Shown here piece after piece: positions 45,692 to 58,299 of a stretch of 64,000 nt of DNA; within the stretch, counting starts at the first letter, position 1, and each line of letters opens with the position of its first letter. The stretch is taken from the NCBI GenBank assembly GCA_015680685.1, contig MNCI01027140.1, positions 465,669-529,668 of the forward strand, written 5' to 3'. Source of the stretch: Gnetum montanum. Lineage: Eukaryota > Streptophyta > Gnetopsida > Gnetales > Gnetaceae. The translations under genes were made by a program, and so were the position numbers. The notes under the pieces are model-generated. The model was not told where the DNA came from and did no database searches. It saw only the letters and a program-made list of their open reading frames with translations.

Positions 45692-45790
45692 GCAACTGTT
45701 AACTGTGAAGTACTTGTAGCCATAAAAGATCGAACAATTACAAGTCAGGATTGCAGTGTTGGGGTAAAAATATTTTTAGATATGTATTAG
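45692..45790 (+). CDS. LEA_2/NHL-type membrane protein, exon 2 (residues 205-236)
   Basis: Exon 2 reads ATVNCEVLVAIKDRTITSQD, then C, and ends with a TAG at 45788-45790. The V.C.....V....I..Q.C pattern is the last beta strand pair of LEA_2 proteins, so this fragment completes the domain begun in exon 1. The phase (0) and the acceptor after a T-rich tract agree. A GTAAAA donor-like site at 45763 with a TTTTCTTGTAG acceptor at 45870 would replace the last eight residues with a three-residue tail. I prefer the simple two-exon model. Confidence 0.75.
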   Translation, partial: ATVNCEVLVAIKDRTITSQDCSVGVKIFLDMY

Positions 45791-47014
45791 CAAGTATTTA
45801 TGCAAAATTTCATTATTTATTCACGTGACAAAATATTCATGAAATTTTTCATGACATTATTTTCTTGTAGTCATTGGCTTGATTAGGATTGCAATGAAGG
45901 GAGAATCACTATGGAAAGTTATTGCTGATCAACAAGCTTGTACAGTGCCCTGCACACAACTACTCTACAGGCTTCTGTACATAATGTGAATAGCGTGGCT
46001 GCATATGTCTAATATTTTTCGATCACTCTTGTACACGAATTCATGAATGCTTTGTACCACTACGGCACCAAATAATTGTTTTTACAAAAATAATTCTGTA
46101 TATTTTTCAACAAAAAATATTTTTATACAGATAAATGCTTGCCCGCTAAATTTGCAAGAGTGCTTGCCCAAACTGAGGTAACATATCATGACTATTAAGT
46201 TGTGTGTAGCCTCTGTTATCAATGGATACTTATGCTGCCATGGAAATTTTGTAAAATTGATTGCAACCAGGATATTTTTTTGACGGATGCAAACAAACAT
46301 GAAAACAGGGTACATGAGTCCATGAGGCTTACGAACTCTTAAGATAAACTAGTGGGAAGACCCTGTTCTTTCACCCCGTCTCAAATGTTCAGTATCCATT
46401 GAGAAGGCCGCATGTTTGTTTCCCCATGTAAATGCTATCTGAAAAGCAAAATTGCATGATATATCCTACATAGTCCAGAAATTTTCCAAGGATTAGAACT
46501 TGAGAAAACTGCAACTGATGATTTTTCCTGAGCTACTTATTCGAAGTTTTTTCAGCATATATTTCATATTTTAATGATCAAGAATTGAATATCTTTAAAA
46601 GATCAAAAACAGTTTCATCTCATTTTTTCGCTTCCTTTCGTATTTTTTTGAGGGCTAATCCTCTTTTATTAAAATAACTTCAGTAGCGGTTTAATATGAC
46701 CAAATCATGCATTTCACAGAACATTTTACTTATCTCAAGCCAAATTCTGTTAAAACATGATGATCACGGGTGCTAAAGCTCATATTTACTTTTATTTGCT
46801 TTGAATGGATTGATCTCCGTTACAAGATCAACATCGTTTGTGGTTTTTTTTTTTTTTTTAATTTAAATATTTAAAGTTTTAAGGCCATTGCAACCTCATC
46901 TCGTCGTTTAATATCATGGTTTTAAGCAGGTTAAGTCCTGAAAGTTGTAAACCTTTACAGTTGTTTAGAGTGGCATCAGTAGAGCGAGTTGGCGGTCACG
47001 TCGTCTCTGACAAT
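45791..47014. other. 3' untranslated region and flank of the LEA_2 gene
   Basis: No coding sense is seen. AATAAT-type poly(A) signals occur near 46070, but I cannot fix the end. A run of T lies at 46845-46859. A GAGGGCTAATCCTCTTTTATT phrase near 46650 resembles the start of plant LINE tails (weak). Confidence 0.4.
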
Positions 47015-47536
47015 TAACAAGATTCGTGGTATACATTTTGTTCACTTGTGTTTTGAAGAAAATTGTATATTTTGAAGAATCTCAAGATTTTTCAACCCAC
47101 ATGGATAAAACCAGGAGCTATCAATAAATAAATGTCATGGTGTTGATTTGACCATTAATAAACTCAATGTGAATGGGAGCATGGTCCATTGGTAGAGGTT
47201 GCAAGTTTAGATTACAGGTAAGGAAAACTATAACGTGTTATGCCTATTCTTGAACGGTTACATTTTGTGATAAATATTGTAATTATTATAGACGGACTCT
47301 TCTATGGCAAGATATAATTATACGTATCTCTCAGGAAGGGATTTTTGAGTTTTGGCTTAACGTGTGTATGCTAGTAATTGAAAAGGCTTATTAGTATGGC
47401 ATTAAAGAGCCACCAATGGCAAGTAAGGAGAGTTGGATGAAGCAGGATAAAAAAAGATTTGAGCATTCCTTCTTGGTGTAGCCTAATTATGGTGGTAGGG
47501 GTGGAATTTCAAAATTTTTTAACATTTCAAAATTTT

Positions 47537-49754
47537 CTAACATTGATATATACGTTTTAGAGGTTCAAACTCCATATTTTACCTATATGCAAGTTAAATT
47601 TATACTTCTTTTCTAAAATTAAATGGTATAACTAAGGGCATATACCTTTATTTAGCCTGATGGTGGTAGTGCTAGATTGCATCTAATAGATAGATGTCAA
47701 ATAAAGATAACTTAAGGAATATTCAAAGTATAATTTAAATACACTTATTCTTTTTTCAATTCTCATATTAATAGAGTTTGTATTTTTTCTTCTACACTTG
47801 TGTTACTTTTTGTGCATAATGTTGAATATGAAGTATATTTAACGTTTGATGTGGCACTGATATGTTACAATAAGTAGAGGAGCAAACGATGACCTAGGGT
47901 GAATTAGAATAAAAAAAATGAACCACAATGCAATAGAGAACCATGAATCTCAACTTAAGGCAAACCATGTTCCAAGGTGAACAATGATTTAGAGTGAACC
48001 ATTATTTAAGAAAGAACTGTGATTCATGATTGAAGATTGATATAGAAGATCAACTATATATTAAAAATATAAACATGGTATCACAAGACTAAGTTGAGTT
48101 TAAGAATGAAAGAGATATGAAGATTATAGACCTTTTTTTTATGCATTGCATCCATGCCTTGGGATTTAAAAACATAGGAAGAGATGAAATATTCATGATA
48201 AGAAAAGATAATTGTTCTTGTGAAATGAGCACTCATTGAGAAAAGAGTTATAATAGATATTGCAATGAGTACAAGCTTTTAATATAAAGCCTTTGTGGAG
48301 GAAGTTGGATCAGGTTGTGGGAACCCCTCTTAGTAATTCTTTTAGCCTCTATTAGTTCTATAGATATCCAAAAATATTGAAGATTTCGCTTGGGGACAAT
48401 AATTATGGGAGTTAACTTCTTCATAAACTAAGTGAGTAAATATATGTGTGTTGTTCCCTATTGGTGGATGACATGACCCAATACCTTATGTGTGACTAGT
48501 TATTGTTAGAAGTCAAAATTTCATAGAATTCCTTTAAAATAGTAGGTTGTTGAGGACTAGTGCCTAGAGATTGAATTCAAGTCATCACCTTAGACTTTTA
48601 TAACTTGTTAAGATCTTGTGAAGGTCATAAAAAGAGGACAATAAGCCTTTGTTAACAAATTGAAATTATATGCAAGTTGCATTTACTAGAGATAGCGATT
48701 GAAGATCCCTTCTTAGTGAATTAACTCCATTTTGCAAAATTCAAATGAATAATAGGTTAAGGGACATCAATTTCTTTGGGCAATAATGAAATATCCAATG
48801 CATAGAAACTTTTGGAAAAAGATTGAGATTAAGAGTAGTTTCCTTTTTATAGTTTACTAGCCATTTTCCTAAGAACAGTTAACTTTCCATTAGCTCTTTA
48901 AACATCCAAAATCCTTAAGGTTTCATTTAAGGAGGGAGGTGGGTGGGTAGTGTTGGAACCTCAAAATAATTGTAATATAGGTACACCCCAAAATATAGAG
49001 TCCAATTAGAACTTTATAACTTAGATTGCCCACTAGAATTAAACCCATGACTTGGAGCTTTCAAATCAAGAGTCATACCACTAGGCTAAGACTTCATTGT
49101 TAAGGTTCCATTAAGGAAATGATATGAAAATATTTACTACCTTCTTAAAATCATTAGTTGTAAAGTTTAGAAATTCCTTGTTAAAAATTAAGACTTTTTG
49201 TTTGATTGAGAAATGTATATGATTATTAGAATAAGCTTTTCTTAGAGTTTTTGAGATCCTTCATTTTTCCTTAGAGTTTGTCTTCTTAAGATATTTATAA
49301 CTCAAAGCTAGGAGAGAATATGGTATTCCAAATTTATAAAGTTAAAATTTTGATTGGATTAATGTAAGGAGATCAAGGAAACCTAAAATTCCCTTTATAT
49401 GTTGAAGTAAGGGTCATAGGTAAGGAGTTTGTAAGGCTAATTCATATTAATGTTGACTTACATTTTACAAGCTCTTTATTAATCTCCTTCCAAAATCATA
49501 ATAGCAAATTTAGGCTAATGGGTATTACTACCTTGTCTTACTAATAAAACCTTAAGGGTGTGCAATTTTCACTATCATGATTTAGAAATGGATATATTGA
49601 CATTATATAATGGGTGATATCAAAATCAAACTACATGAATTCTATTGAGGAAGTTTGTAGGGTGGGAAACAGAGAATGACTGAAGATAGGAACTTACCAT
49701 ATCATAATGAAGGATACATTATGTAGATCACATAATTTTGCTTATTAATGAGGG
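47537..49754. other. 2.2 kb present only in duplication copy 1
   Basis: AT-rich, with no intact gene. It contains a Copia-like primer-site phrase TGGTATCACAAGACT (48076-48090) preceded by AAACA, and a SINE (48963-49102). Around 47890-48030, 'gaacca' phrases recur. It may be an old insertion containing a Copia LTR remnant. Confidence 0.45.
48963..49102 (-). repeat. tRNA-derived SINE, copy 7
   Basis: The most complete copy. Minus strand: AACAATGAAGTCTTAGCC, an A box TAGCCTAGTGGTATGACT, TCTTGATTTGAAAGCTCC, a B box GGGTTTAATTCTAG and the tail through TATTACAATTATTTTGAGG. Length is about 140 bases. Confidence 0.8.
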
Positions 49755-50114
49755 TTAACAAGTCTAGTTCTGGAAATAACTGATTTGGGTTTTTTTTTAA
49801 ATCACAAAAAATCAACTTATTCTTTAAGCTTGAAATTCCTCCTATTGCATAGTTCTTCAAAAGAGGATTTCAACAATACTATACTCGATTATAAGGTTAA
49901 TAAAGCTAGTACTGGGAATAATTGATTTCGGTGTTCTTAAAATCACCAAAAATCAACTAATTCTCTAAGCTTGAAACCACTCCCATTGCATACTGCTTGA
50001 AGAGAGGATTCCAATAGTACTAATTTAGCTCCAATCTGACTTATGGTTTGGGAAAGCAATGAAGTAATTGATCAAATAATGTTAGTAAAGAAAAAAATAT
50101 AGATATATTTTTGT

Positions 50115-52715
50115 TGAGGTGTAAATTTTGGACGCATCAACACCAGGAAAAAAAACTCAGTTGAGGAGACTATTGCCTAAGATGCCTCCTGTATGGGTAT
50201 GGAAACTTGGGAATAGTCTTAGCTGGAGAGAGCTATGTGACATTTCAAAAAAAAATAGATTAAAATAAAAATTGGGAGAATTTAAATTGAATAGTTGTCT
50301 CGAATTTCAAGACTTAATATAAATACAATAACTAGTAAATTTAAATTTTCCCTAGTTTTTTGTTGTTGTTACCTGTTTGTGCCATCTTGTTGTTGCAGAT
50401 GCTATCATAGTCGACATTGCTTGTAGCTACAAAGAGAGGGAGAGAGAGAGATCTGTTCCATCATGGGCTATTGTCATTCATGATTGTTGTTAGGTAGAAT
50501 ACCCTTGTGGTAGTAAGGACAAAAACCCACTATGTAGGGATGTGCTACCACTGTTGTTGGGTGTTGCCATTGCTACAACCATAGATCACTAGCTACTAAC
50601 TACCGGCTGCTGTAGAAACCCGCTACCCTCTTTCACACTGACTAGCCATGCCTACTGCCTTGACACTACCATAGAGAGAGATGTGCCATTGTAGTTGGAA
50701 GAAGAGGAGAGAGAGAGATTGCTTATCGTTCACTACACTACCTGCTGTCGTCATGCTACTATTGTAGTTTGTGGTTCTGTCTGTCATTGTTTGTTGTGCG
50801 TGTTTGCTATGCATGTGTCCTACGTTGGATGTTGCATTGCTACAGATGCATCTTCAATGCACAGTAGCAACTGACGTCGTCTGCTATGCATGTTTGCTGC
50901 ACACACGTGCTGTGGCTACACCATGCATCGCCTTCGCCATTGGGAGAGCCTTGCAATCCCTCGTGCCCCACTGCTACTACACCTACCATGTAGCTGTGGT
51001 GTCACCTACATGCCACATGTTTGCTAGTGGGAAACTACAGTCACTGCAGCTAGCTCTTGGTATGTGCTACCACTATAGATGTGAGCTACCATCATCATCA
51101 GTGGCCACCTGGAGATCCTGCCATTCTTTCACATCATCCTCAGTAGCCACCATGCACACCTTTCCTAGTGGGAGAAGAGGAGGTGAAGGTTGATGCTTTT
51201 GGTTGCTGCTTGCTGCTTGGGGAAGCGGAGGCTCGATGATCCCCATGCAGGAACACGTTGCCTTCCTTTATAGCTGCACCAACCATTGAATGCCCATGAC
51301 CACACGCCCCCATGTCTACCACGTAATGCATGCTTGTAACTCCCCACCATGGCCACTACCATGTCCACCATCAACATAACCCCCCACCACCATCACCATG
51401 TCCACCACCACCCATGCCATTACATAACTCTTATAATGCCTGGCATAGCCACTCCATGTGGGTTGCAGTGCCACATTAAGGTATCCATGAATATCTAGGG
51501 ACACACAAAGTGCACAACTAAAAATGAAGCATCATATGGATCATTCCTTATTAGAATTCTCATCAAATTTGATAAATTAATTTTTCAATACCTAAGATTC
51601 AACGCTCATTTTACAAAGTGGGTTTAGGGTGATGATGATTATAGTTTTATGAGGGGATGCAACTAGGCTCAAATGCAGTTTTATGATTTAAGAGATAACT
51701 ATTTTAACATCATTTCAAATGATACTTATCCAACTTATTTGTTACAAAGATATTGAAATCAAAACTAGATAACTAGATGTACTTTATACATATAGCCAAC
51801 ATATGAACCATACCCAATAATATACTTTGTTGGCATGGATATGTGTAACTTGCAAACCTAGCTTGAATGATAACCAACACCATACTAATGCTTAGTTTGT
51901 GGAACATAAAGCTGTATTAGATCAACATACTCATCAAAATCAAAACCATAACTTACAAATCTACTGATTATTAGGGTTGACCTGAAACTAAACGAACACA
52001 TAGAACTTGAGAAAAATGTTGTTGATCATGGCCCCGTGCCTAGCATGGGCAAGGTTGACATCAACACTTAGCCTTCAAACTTTAATTGCATGCAAGTGCA
52101 AGGATAACAAAACCATCAAAATTTTAAAAGGAGATGCAACAGATAGATGATCAAAAAGATCACAAAATAGACCAGTTGAAATTTAAAAATAAACTATACT
52201 AATCTAAAAATGATTAAAATAACCATATCATCAAGAAAGAACTAGATGTGGGCCACCCATACCACACCATCTTATTAAGCTCAAAAAACATACTATTTAT
52301 AGATCATAACTCTAACTAGATAGATACATATATATAATTAAAATATATAATCAAGATCTCATTCCCAATCTTCTCACGAGGTAAAGGTAAAAGGTATGTG
52401 GACTACTCTAACCACGAGACTTATGCCAAAGTTAACGAGGAGGACAAGCTTAAGTTAGATCGTAGCTAGTCACAACTTTCAGATTTTTCCTTAGGACTCT
52501 TTTTTTTGTTTGGAAAATAAGTTGAAAAAGGGAAATGAAGGCTATGGTGAGGATTGCTACCAAACCCCATCACACTCAAGAACTTATTACACTACCAATG
52601 AACATGGTCCTCATTCTTTTTCTTTTTTTAAGGAAACTTTGCTCATAGTGTACTTCATTCTCAAGGTAGGAATTCCAACATGAGTTTGGTCGATTAGCTG
52701 CACTACCAAAGAACA
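50115..52715 (-). repeat. LTR-like unit X, copy 1
   Basis: 2.6 kb. The left border TGAGGTGTAAATTTTGG corresponds to TGATGCGTAAATTTTGG in copy 2. Inside are a GA-rich run (50430-50450), a C/A/T-rich stretch with many CCACCATCACCATG phrases (51340-51420) and a well-conserved right half (51480-52700). Open frames within it (for example 50771-51193) are low-complexity Cys/His text and not credible genes. The minus direction is inferred from element G. Confidence 0.7.
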
Positions 52716-53583
52716 TGACCTCATTCTAACAAGATTCATGGTATACATTTTGTTCACTTGTGTTTTGAAGAAAATTGTATATTTTGAAGAGTCTCAAGAT
52801 TTGTCAACCCACATGGATAAAACTAGGAGCTATCAATAAATAAATGTTATGGTGTTGATTTGACCAGTGCATGGTCCATTTGTAGAGGTTGCAAGTTTAG
52901 ATTACAAGTAAGGAAAACTATAAAGTGTCATCCCTATTCTTGAATGGTTATATTTTGTGATAAATATTGTAATTATTGTAGATAGACTCTTTTATGTGAA
53001 GTTATAATTATACACATCTCTCAGGAAGGGATTTTTGGGTATTGACTTAACGTGTGTGTATGTTAGTAACTTAGAAGGCTTGTTAGTATGGCATTAAAGA
53101 GCCACCAATGGAAAGTAAGGAGAGTTGGATGAAGCAAGATAAAAAAGGATTTGACCATTCCTTCTTGGTGTAGCATGGTAGGGTTGGAATTTTAAAATTT
53201 TTTAACATTTCAAAATTTTGGAAATAACAAGTTTTGTTTTGGAAATAACTAACTTGGGTTTTTTTAAAATCACAAAAAAATCAAGTTATTCTTTAACCTT
53301 GAAATTCCTTCTATTGCGTAGTTCTTTGAAAGAGGATTCCAACAATACCATACTCGATTATAAGGTTAATAAAGCTAGTATTGGAAATAATTGATTTTAG
53401 TATTCTTAAAATCACTAAAAATCAACTTATTCTCTAAGCTTGAAACCACTCCCATTGCATACTGCTTGGAGAGAGGATTCCAATGGTACTAATTTAGCTC
53501 CAATCTGACTTATGGTTTAGGAAAGTAATGAAGTAATTGATCAAATAATGTTAGTAAAGATAAAAATATAGATATGTTTTTGT

Positions 53584-56194
53584 TGATGCGTAAATTTTGG
53601 ACGCACCAACACTAAGAAAAAAACATTTTTGAGGAGACTATTGCCTAGGGTGCCTCCTATATGGGTACGAAAACCTAAGATAGTCTTGCTGGAGAGGGCT
53701 ATGTGATGTTTCAAAACAAAATAAATTAAATTGAAAAGTTGGAAGAATTTAAATTGAACAATTGTCTTGAATTTCAAGACTTAATGAAAATATAGTAACT
53801 AGTAAATTTACATTTTTCTCCAATTTCTTGCTATTGCTACATGTCCATGCTGTCTCATCCTCATGAATGCTACTGCAACTGACACTGATCATAACTGCCT
53901 AGAGAGGGAGAGAGAGAGAGATCTATTTCGTTGTTAGATGTCGTCGTTCGCAGTTACTACCAGGCAAAAAACCCTTACGGCAGCAAGGACAAAAACCCCA
54001 CTACGTAGGGACATGCTGCTACTGTTGCTAGGTGTTGTTGTTGCTACAACCATAGATTGCTAGTTATTGACCATCGACTATTGCAGAAATGCACTACCTC
54101 TGTTTGCACTGACTAGCCACACCTACCATCCTAACACCGCTATAGAGAGAGATGCACTGTTGTAGTTGGAAAAAGAGGAGAGAGAGATCGCCTATCGTTG
54201 ACTGTGCTACCTATTGCCATCATGTTGTCATTGTAGTTTACGATTCTATCCACCATCATTTGCTACGCGTGTTTGCTATGCACGTGCACTATGCTGTCTT
54301 TTGCATTGCTACAGATGCATCTTTGATGCGTAATTGTGATTCTCACCATCTGTTGTGGTTGTTTGCTGCACATACATGTTGCCACTATGTCATGCATCAC
54401 CTTCACCACTGGGAGAGCCTTTGATGTGAGCCATCGGGAAAGCCCTATGATCCCTTATGCCCCATTGCTATTGTGTTTTCTACGTGCTTGTGTTGTCACT
54501 TGCTTACCATGCATCTACTAGTGGAAAACTATAGTTGCTACAACTAGCTCTTGGCGCATGCCACCCATTGCAATTATGAGTTACCGTTGTTGTCAGTGGA
54601 TAGTGGGAGATCCTATCGTTCATGTGTGTCACGCTCAGTAGCCACCACATGCATGTTTCTTGGCAGGAGAAGAGGAGGGGGAAAGGCCAATGGTTCTAGT
54701 TGCTGCTTGCTATGCAAGGAAGGGAAGGCCCAATGATCCCCGTGTAGGAATGTGGTACCTTCCTTTATAACCGCACTGATCATTGAACACCCATGACCGC
54801 ACATCCCCATGTCTACCACGTAATGCATGCCTGTAAATCCCCACCATGACTACCACCATGTCCACCATCAATGTAAACCCCTACGACCATCACCATGTTC
54901 ACCACCACCTAGGCCATTATGTAACTCCTATAATGCCTAACATTGCAACTCCATGTTGGTTGTAGTGCCACATTGAGGTATCCATGAATATCTAGGGAAA
55001 CACAAAGCTTACAACTGAAAATTAAGCATCATATAGATCATTCCTTATTAGAATTCTCATCAAATCTGATAAATTAATTTTTCAATACCTAAGCTTCAAC
55101 GCTCATTCTACAAAGTGGGTTTAGGGTGATGATGATTATAGTTTTATGAGGGGATGCAACTAGGCTCAAATGCAGTCTTATGATTTAGGAGATAAGTATC
55201 TTAACATCATTTGAAATGATACTTATCTAACTTATTTGTTACAAAGATGTTGAAATCAAAACTAGATAACTAGATGTACTTTATACATATAGCCAACATA
55301 TGAACCATACCCAATAACATACTTTGTTGGCATGGATATGTATAACTTGCAAACCTAGCTTGAATGATAACCAACACCATACTACTGCTTAGTTTGTGGA
55401 CTATAAAGCTATATTAGATCAATATACTCATCAAAATCAAAACCATAATTTACAAACCTACCAATTACTAGGGTTAACCTAAAACTAAATGAACACATAG
55501 AACTTAAGCAAAATGTTTTTGACCATGGTCTCGTGAAACTTTAATTACATGCAAGTGCAAGGATAAGAAAACCATCAAAATTTTAAAAGGAGATACAATA
55601 GATAGATGATCGAAAAGATCACAAAATAGACTAACTGAAATTTAAAAGTAAACTATACTAATCTATACATGATTAAAATAACCATATCATCAAGAGAGAA
55701 CTAGACATGGGACACCCATACCACATCATCTTATTAAGCTCAAAACATATACTATTTATAGATCATAACTTCAACTAGATAGATACATATATATAATTAA
55801 AATATATAATCAAGATATCATTCCAAATCTTCTCACAAGGTAAAAGTAAAAGGTATGTGAACTACTCTGAGCATGAGACTTATGCCAAACTTAATGAGGA
55901 GGACAAGCTTAAGTTAGATCGTAGCTAGTTGCAACTTTCAAATTTCTCCTTAGGACTCTTTTTTTTATTTTGAATTTTGGGGAAATAATTTGAAAAAGGG
56001 GAATGGAGGCTAGGGTGAGGATTGCTGCCAGACCCCATCGCACATAAGAACTTATTACACTACCAATGAACATGGTCTTCATTCTTTTTCTTTTTTTTTC
56101 TTTTTTTTTAGGAAACTTTGCTCATAGTTTACTTCATTCTCAAGGTAGGAAGTCCAACACAAGTCTGGCCAATTAGCTACATTGCTAAAGAACA
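53584..56194 (-). repeat. LTR-like unit X, copy 2 (3' LTR of G)
   Basis: Borders are TGATGCGTAAATT on the left and AAAGAACA on the right, so the minus strand starts TGTTCTTT and ends CATCA. It lies downstream of G's integrase end, followed on the right by a purine-rich minus-strand tract (CCAAAAGGACCA), a plausible polypurine tract. Confidence 0.7.
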
Positions 56195-56198
56195 TGGT

Positions 56199-56829
56199 CC
56201 TTTTGGAAATTTGCCCATGGTGCAAGTCAACCCTTGTGTATGTGCCTTTAATTACAATATAATGACATCATAGCAGATCTCCTGGGTGGCTAAGGGTTCT
56301 CAAGTGGAGATGAACACATTTCACCCTGTTGCTCACAGGGTAGCCATGGATCATCACACTTGAGGGTTGGGGCCTATGAGAGAGAAAATGGCATTTTCCA
56401 AGGTCACCTAGTAATTGTGGCTAACCATTCTCCAACTTCACATATCCTACACTCACATGATCATGATGATTACATGATAAGTTAGCATAAATCCTATCAT
56501 CCATAATCCAACATACTAATAAAACTAAAACCTTGAAATAGACTAGGAAGAATCATAGCATTATTGAAATATATAATATAAAGGAGGTTATAATACTAGG
56601 ATATATCATATAAAGCATTATTTTCAAGTAGTGTTATGATGACCCAATGCCTAGTAACTCAAATAACCATAATGATTATTAAAATCATATGAATAGCACA
56701 AATCAAACCAAAACCAATATGCTAAGAAAGAGATGATGGGAATGAGAAGAAAATATGCAGATGCAACTATATACAAATGAAATGCATGGCGAGGGGGAAA
56801 AAACATGCAACTAAGAATCTACCAGGTAT
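56199..56829. other. 3' untranslated region of G
   Basis: No coding sense is seen. An inverted phrase pair (CACCCTGTTGCTCACAGGGTAG near 56324) could form a small hairpin. Confidence 0.4.
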
Positions 56830-57215
56830 CCACATGGGGCACTTGAGTAGATTTTATTTGGATTAAATGCATTAAAATTTCTAGATAACTTATGTCCTTG
56901 CAAATCAACAATTTTGTATGCATTGGGGCCAATAATTTCTATAATTTGGAATGGGCTTGATCACATAGGAGAAAACTTAGTTTGAGGATCTATTTGACTA
57001 GACACTCTATCTCTGACTAGATCTCCTATTTTAAAGACATTACCTACATGTTTCTTTTCAAACCATCATTTAACAATTTTTTTATTATTAAGATTATGAA
57101 AATCAAGATATAATCTTAATTCACTTGTTCATTTTCTATCAGGCACTAAATTTGAATGTTTTGTAAGATGAATAATTTTAGATCCTAGAAGTTCATCAAG
57201 TTCTTATTTCATCCA
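56830..57215 (-). pseudogene. Deleted pol of G: RT start joined to integrase end
   Basis: Minus strand from 57215: the RT start (SKIIHLTKHSNLVPDRK, then ELRLYLDFHNLNN) corresponds to the block '..I.P...S.W.SP....KK...R.C.D.R.LN' of Gypsy RT. Near 57075 it passes straight into WFEKKHVGNVFKIGDLV, then FQIIEIIGPNAYKIVDLQG and RNFNAFNPNKIY, the integrase C-terminal region. About 900 codons that normally lie between (rest of RT, RNase H, integrase core) are gone. A few stops remain. Confidence 0.8.
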
Positions 57216-57593
57216 AGTTTCAATCTTAGGTCTAACAAGTCTAAGTTTTTGTAAGTCATTGAATACAGCCTCTCTAGAAACATGTTCAATGGATATGTCA
57301 TAAAGATTTGGTGCACCTTCTAATGTTTTAAGGGATAGGGTATTATTTATACCTTTTTCCTCCCCTAAAGGTGGCAGGTCATCCAAAAGAAATCCCTCTC
57401 CATCATGTTGATGATAAGGCAAGGTATCTTTATAGATTCCTTCATCTTCTCTAGATGTTTGATAGGGTTGGTTGGAATCTATATGAGAAAAAGGACTTAC
57501 TTTTGTAATTTCACTCACATGGTCATTTATAACATGTTTGCTACACTCAACCTCAAGAACTCCAACATAAAGGTTAGTATTTTGATTTTCCAA
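57204..57593 (-). pseudogene. Pre-RT linker of element G
   Basis: 129 open codons (HVINDHVSEITKVSPFSHID; later LPYHQHDGEGFLLDDLPPL) between protease and RT. It is acidic, with no catalytic motif, and runs into the RT start. Confidence 0.6.
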
Positions 57594-57729
57594 AGACTAA
57601 TTTTCTTGATCAAAGGTTGTAACTACTAATATATTTACCTTTGATCAATCAAAGGTTTGTAGAAAGGCTCTCTTGGTATGACCATATATTTAGATTTTCC
57701 TTTGATAGGGATTAATAGTTTTGAGAAAT

Positions 57730-58240
57730 CTAACTTGAAGAAGCCCCCAAACTTGGCTCAAAAGTCCTAGATAAGAGCACACCATAAGTGGGTGACATGT
57801 CAACTACTAAGATGTATGTATAACATGTAAATGTAGGGTATTGTTTAAGTTGTACTTTCACTCCTTTTAATGATCCTACTATAGGCACATTAGACCCATT
57901 GAGTTGTATCAAACTTCTCATTTGTGGTAGCATCCATGCTCCTTAGGTTTTACATACCTTAAGTAGCATGACACTAATAGTTGGTTCAAAATCTATCAAA
58001 CAATTATGAATGTTCTTTTCTAAAATAATTAGAGTTGTTAGGAAAGGAGGTTGCTCCTTCTTACTCATCATGGAATTGCTTGCGTTTTGTATTGATAACG
58101 TGTTAGGACTTTTTGCGAAGTGAACTTGCCTTTTAGGGGTTGGGGATTTTTCTTTATCAATTTCAGGTGTATGAACTATCTTTTGAATCATCTCTTTCAG
58201 TTCATTAAAGTGTAGGAGATCATACATCGAAATGTTGGCT
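57730..58240 (-). pseudogene. Retropepsin remnant of element G
   Basis: Minus strand: PPFLTTLIILEKNIHNCLID at about 58045-57990, then FEPT where relatives have the SGAS of the active site, then LLKVCKT. The continuation 57933-57730 has SNVPIVGSLKGVKVQL and VVDMSPTYGVLLSRTF, the family's 'D....YG.LLSR.W' ending. The catalytic triplet is lost. Confidence 0.85.
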
Positions 58241-58299
58241 TTAACTCTTCAAATCCTCAACCAGATCATAAGTCTTATGTACAACTTTATCTTCCTATT

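Larger units (their letters stand above)
47015..56198. repeat. Tandem segmental duplication (5.7 kb and 3.5 kb copies)
   Basis: Copy 1 is 47015-52726, copy 2 is 52727-56198. Both start TAACAAGATTC and end shortly after an AAAGAACATG phrase. Copy 2 matches 47015-47536 and then 49755-52726; the 2.2 kb 47537-49754 has no counterpart. The joint at 52726/52727 is abrupt. Both copies carry the LTR-like unit X. Confidence 0.85.

Noticed and set aside
50771-51193. 140-codon Cys/His-rich frame in unit X1, with similar frames at 54152 and 60950
   Set aside because: Low-complexity text in a fast-changing part of the LTR unit. The frame is not kept between the three copies.
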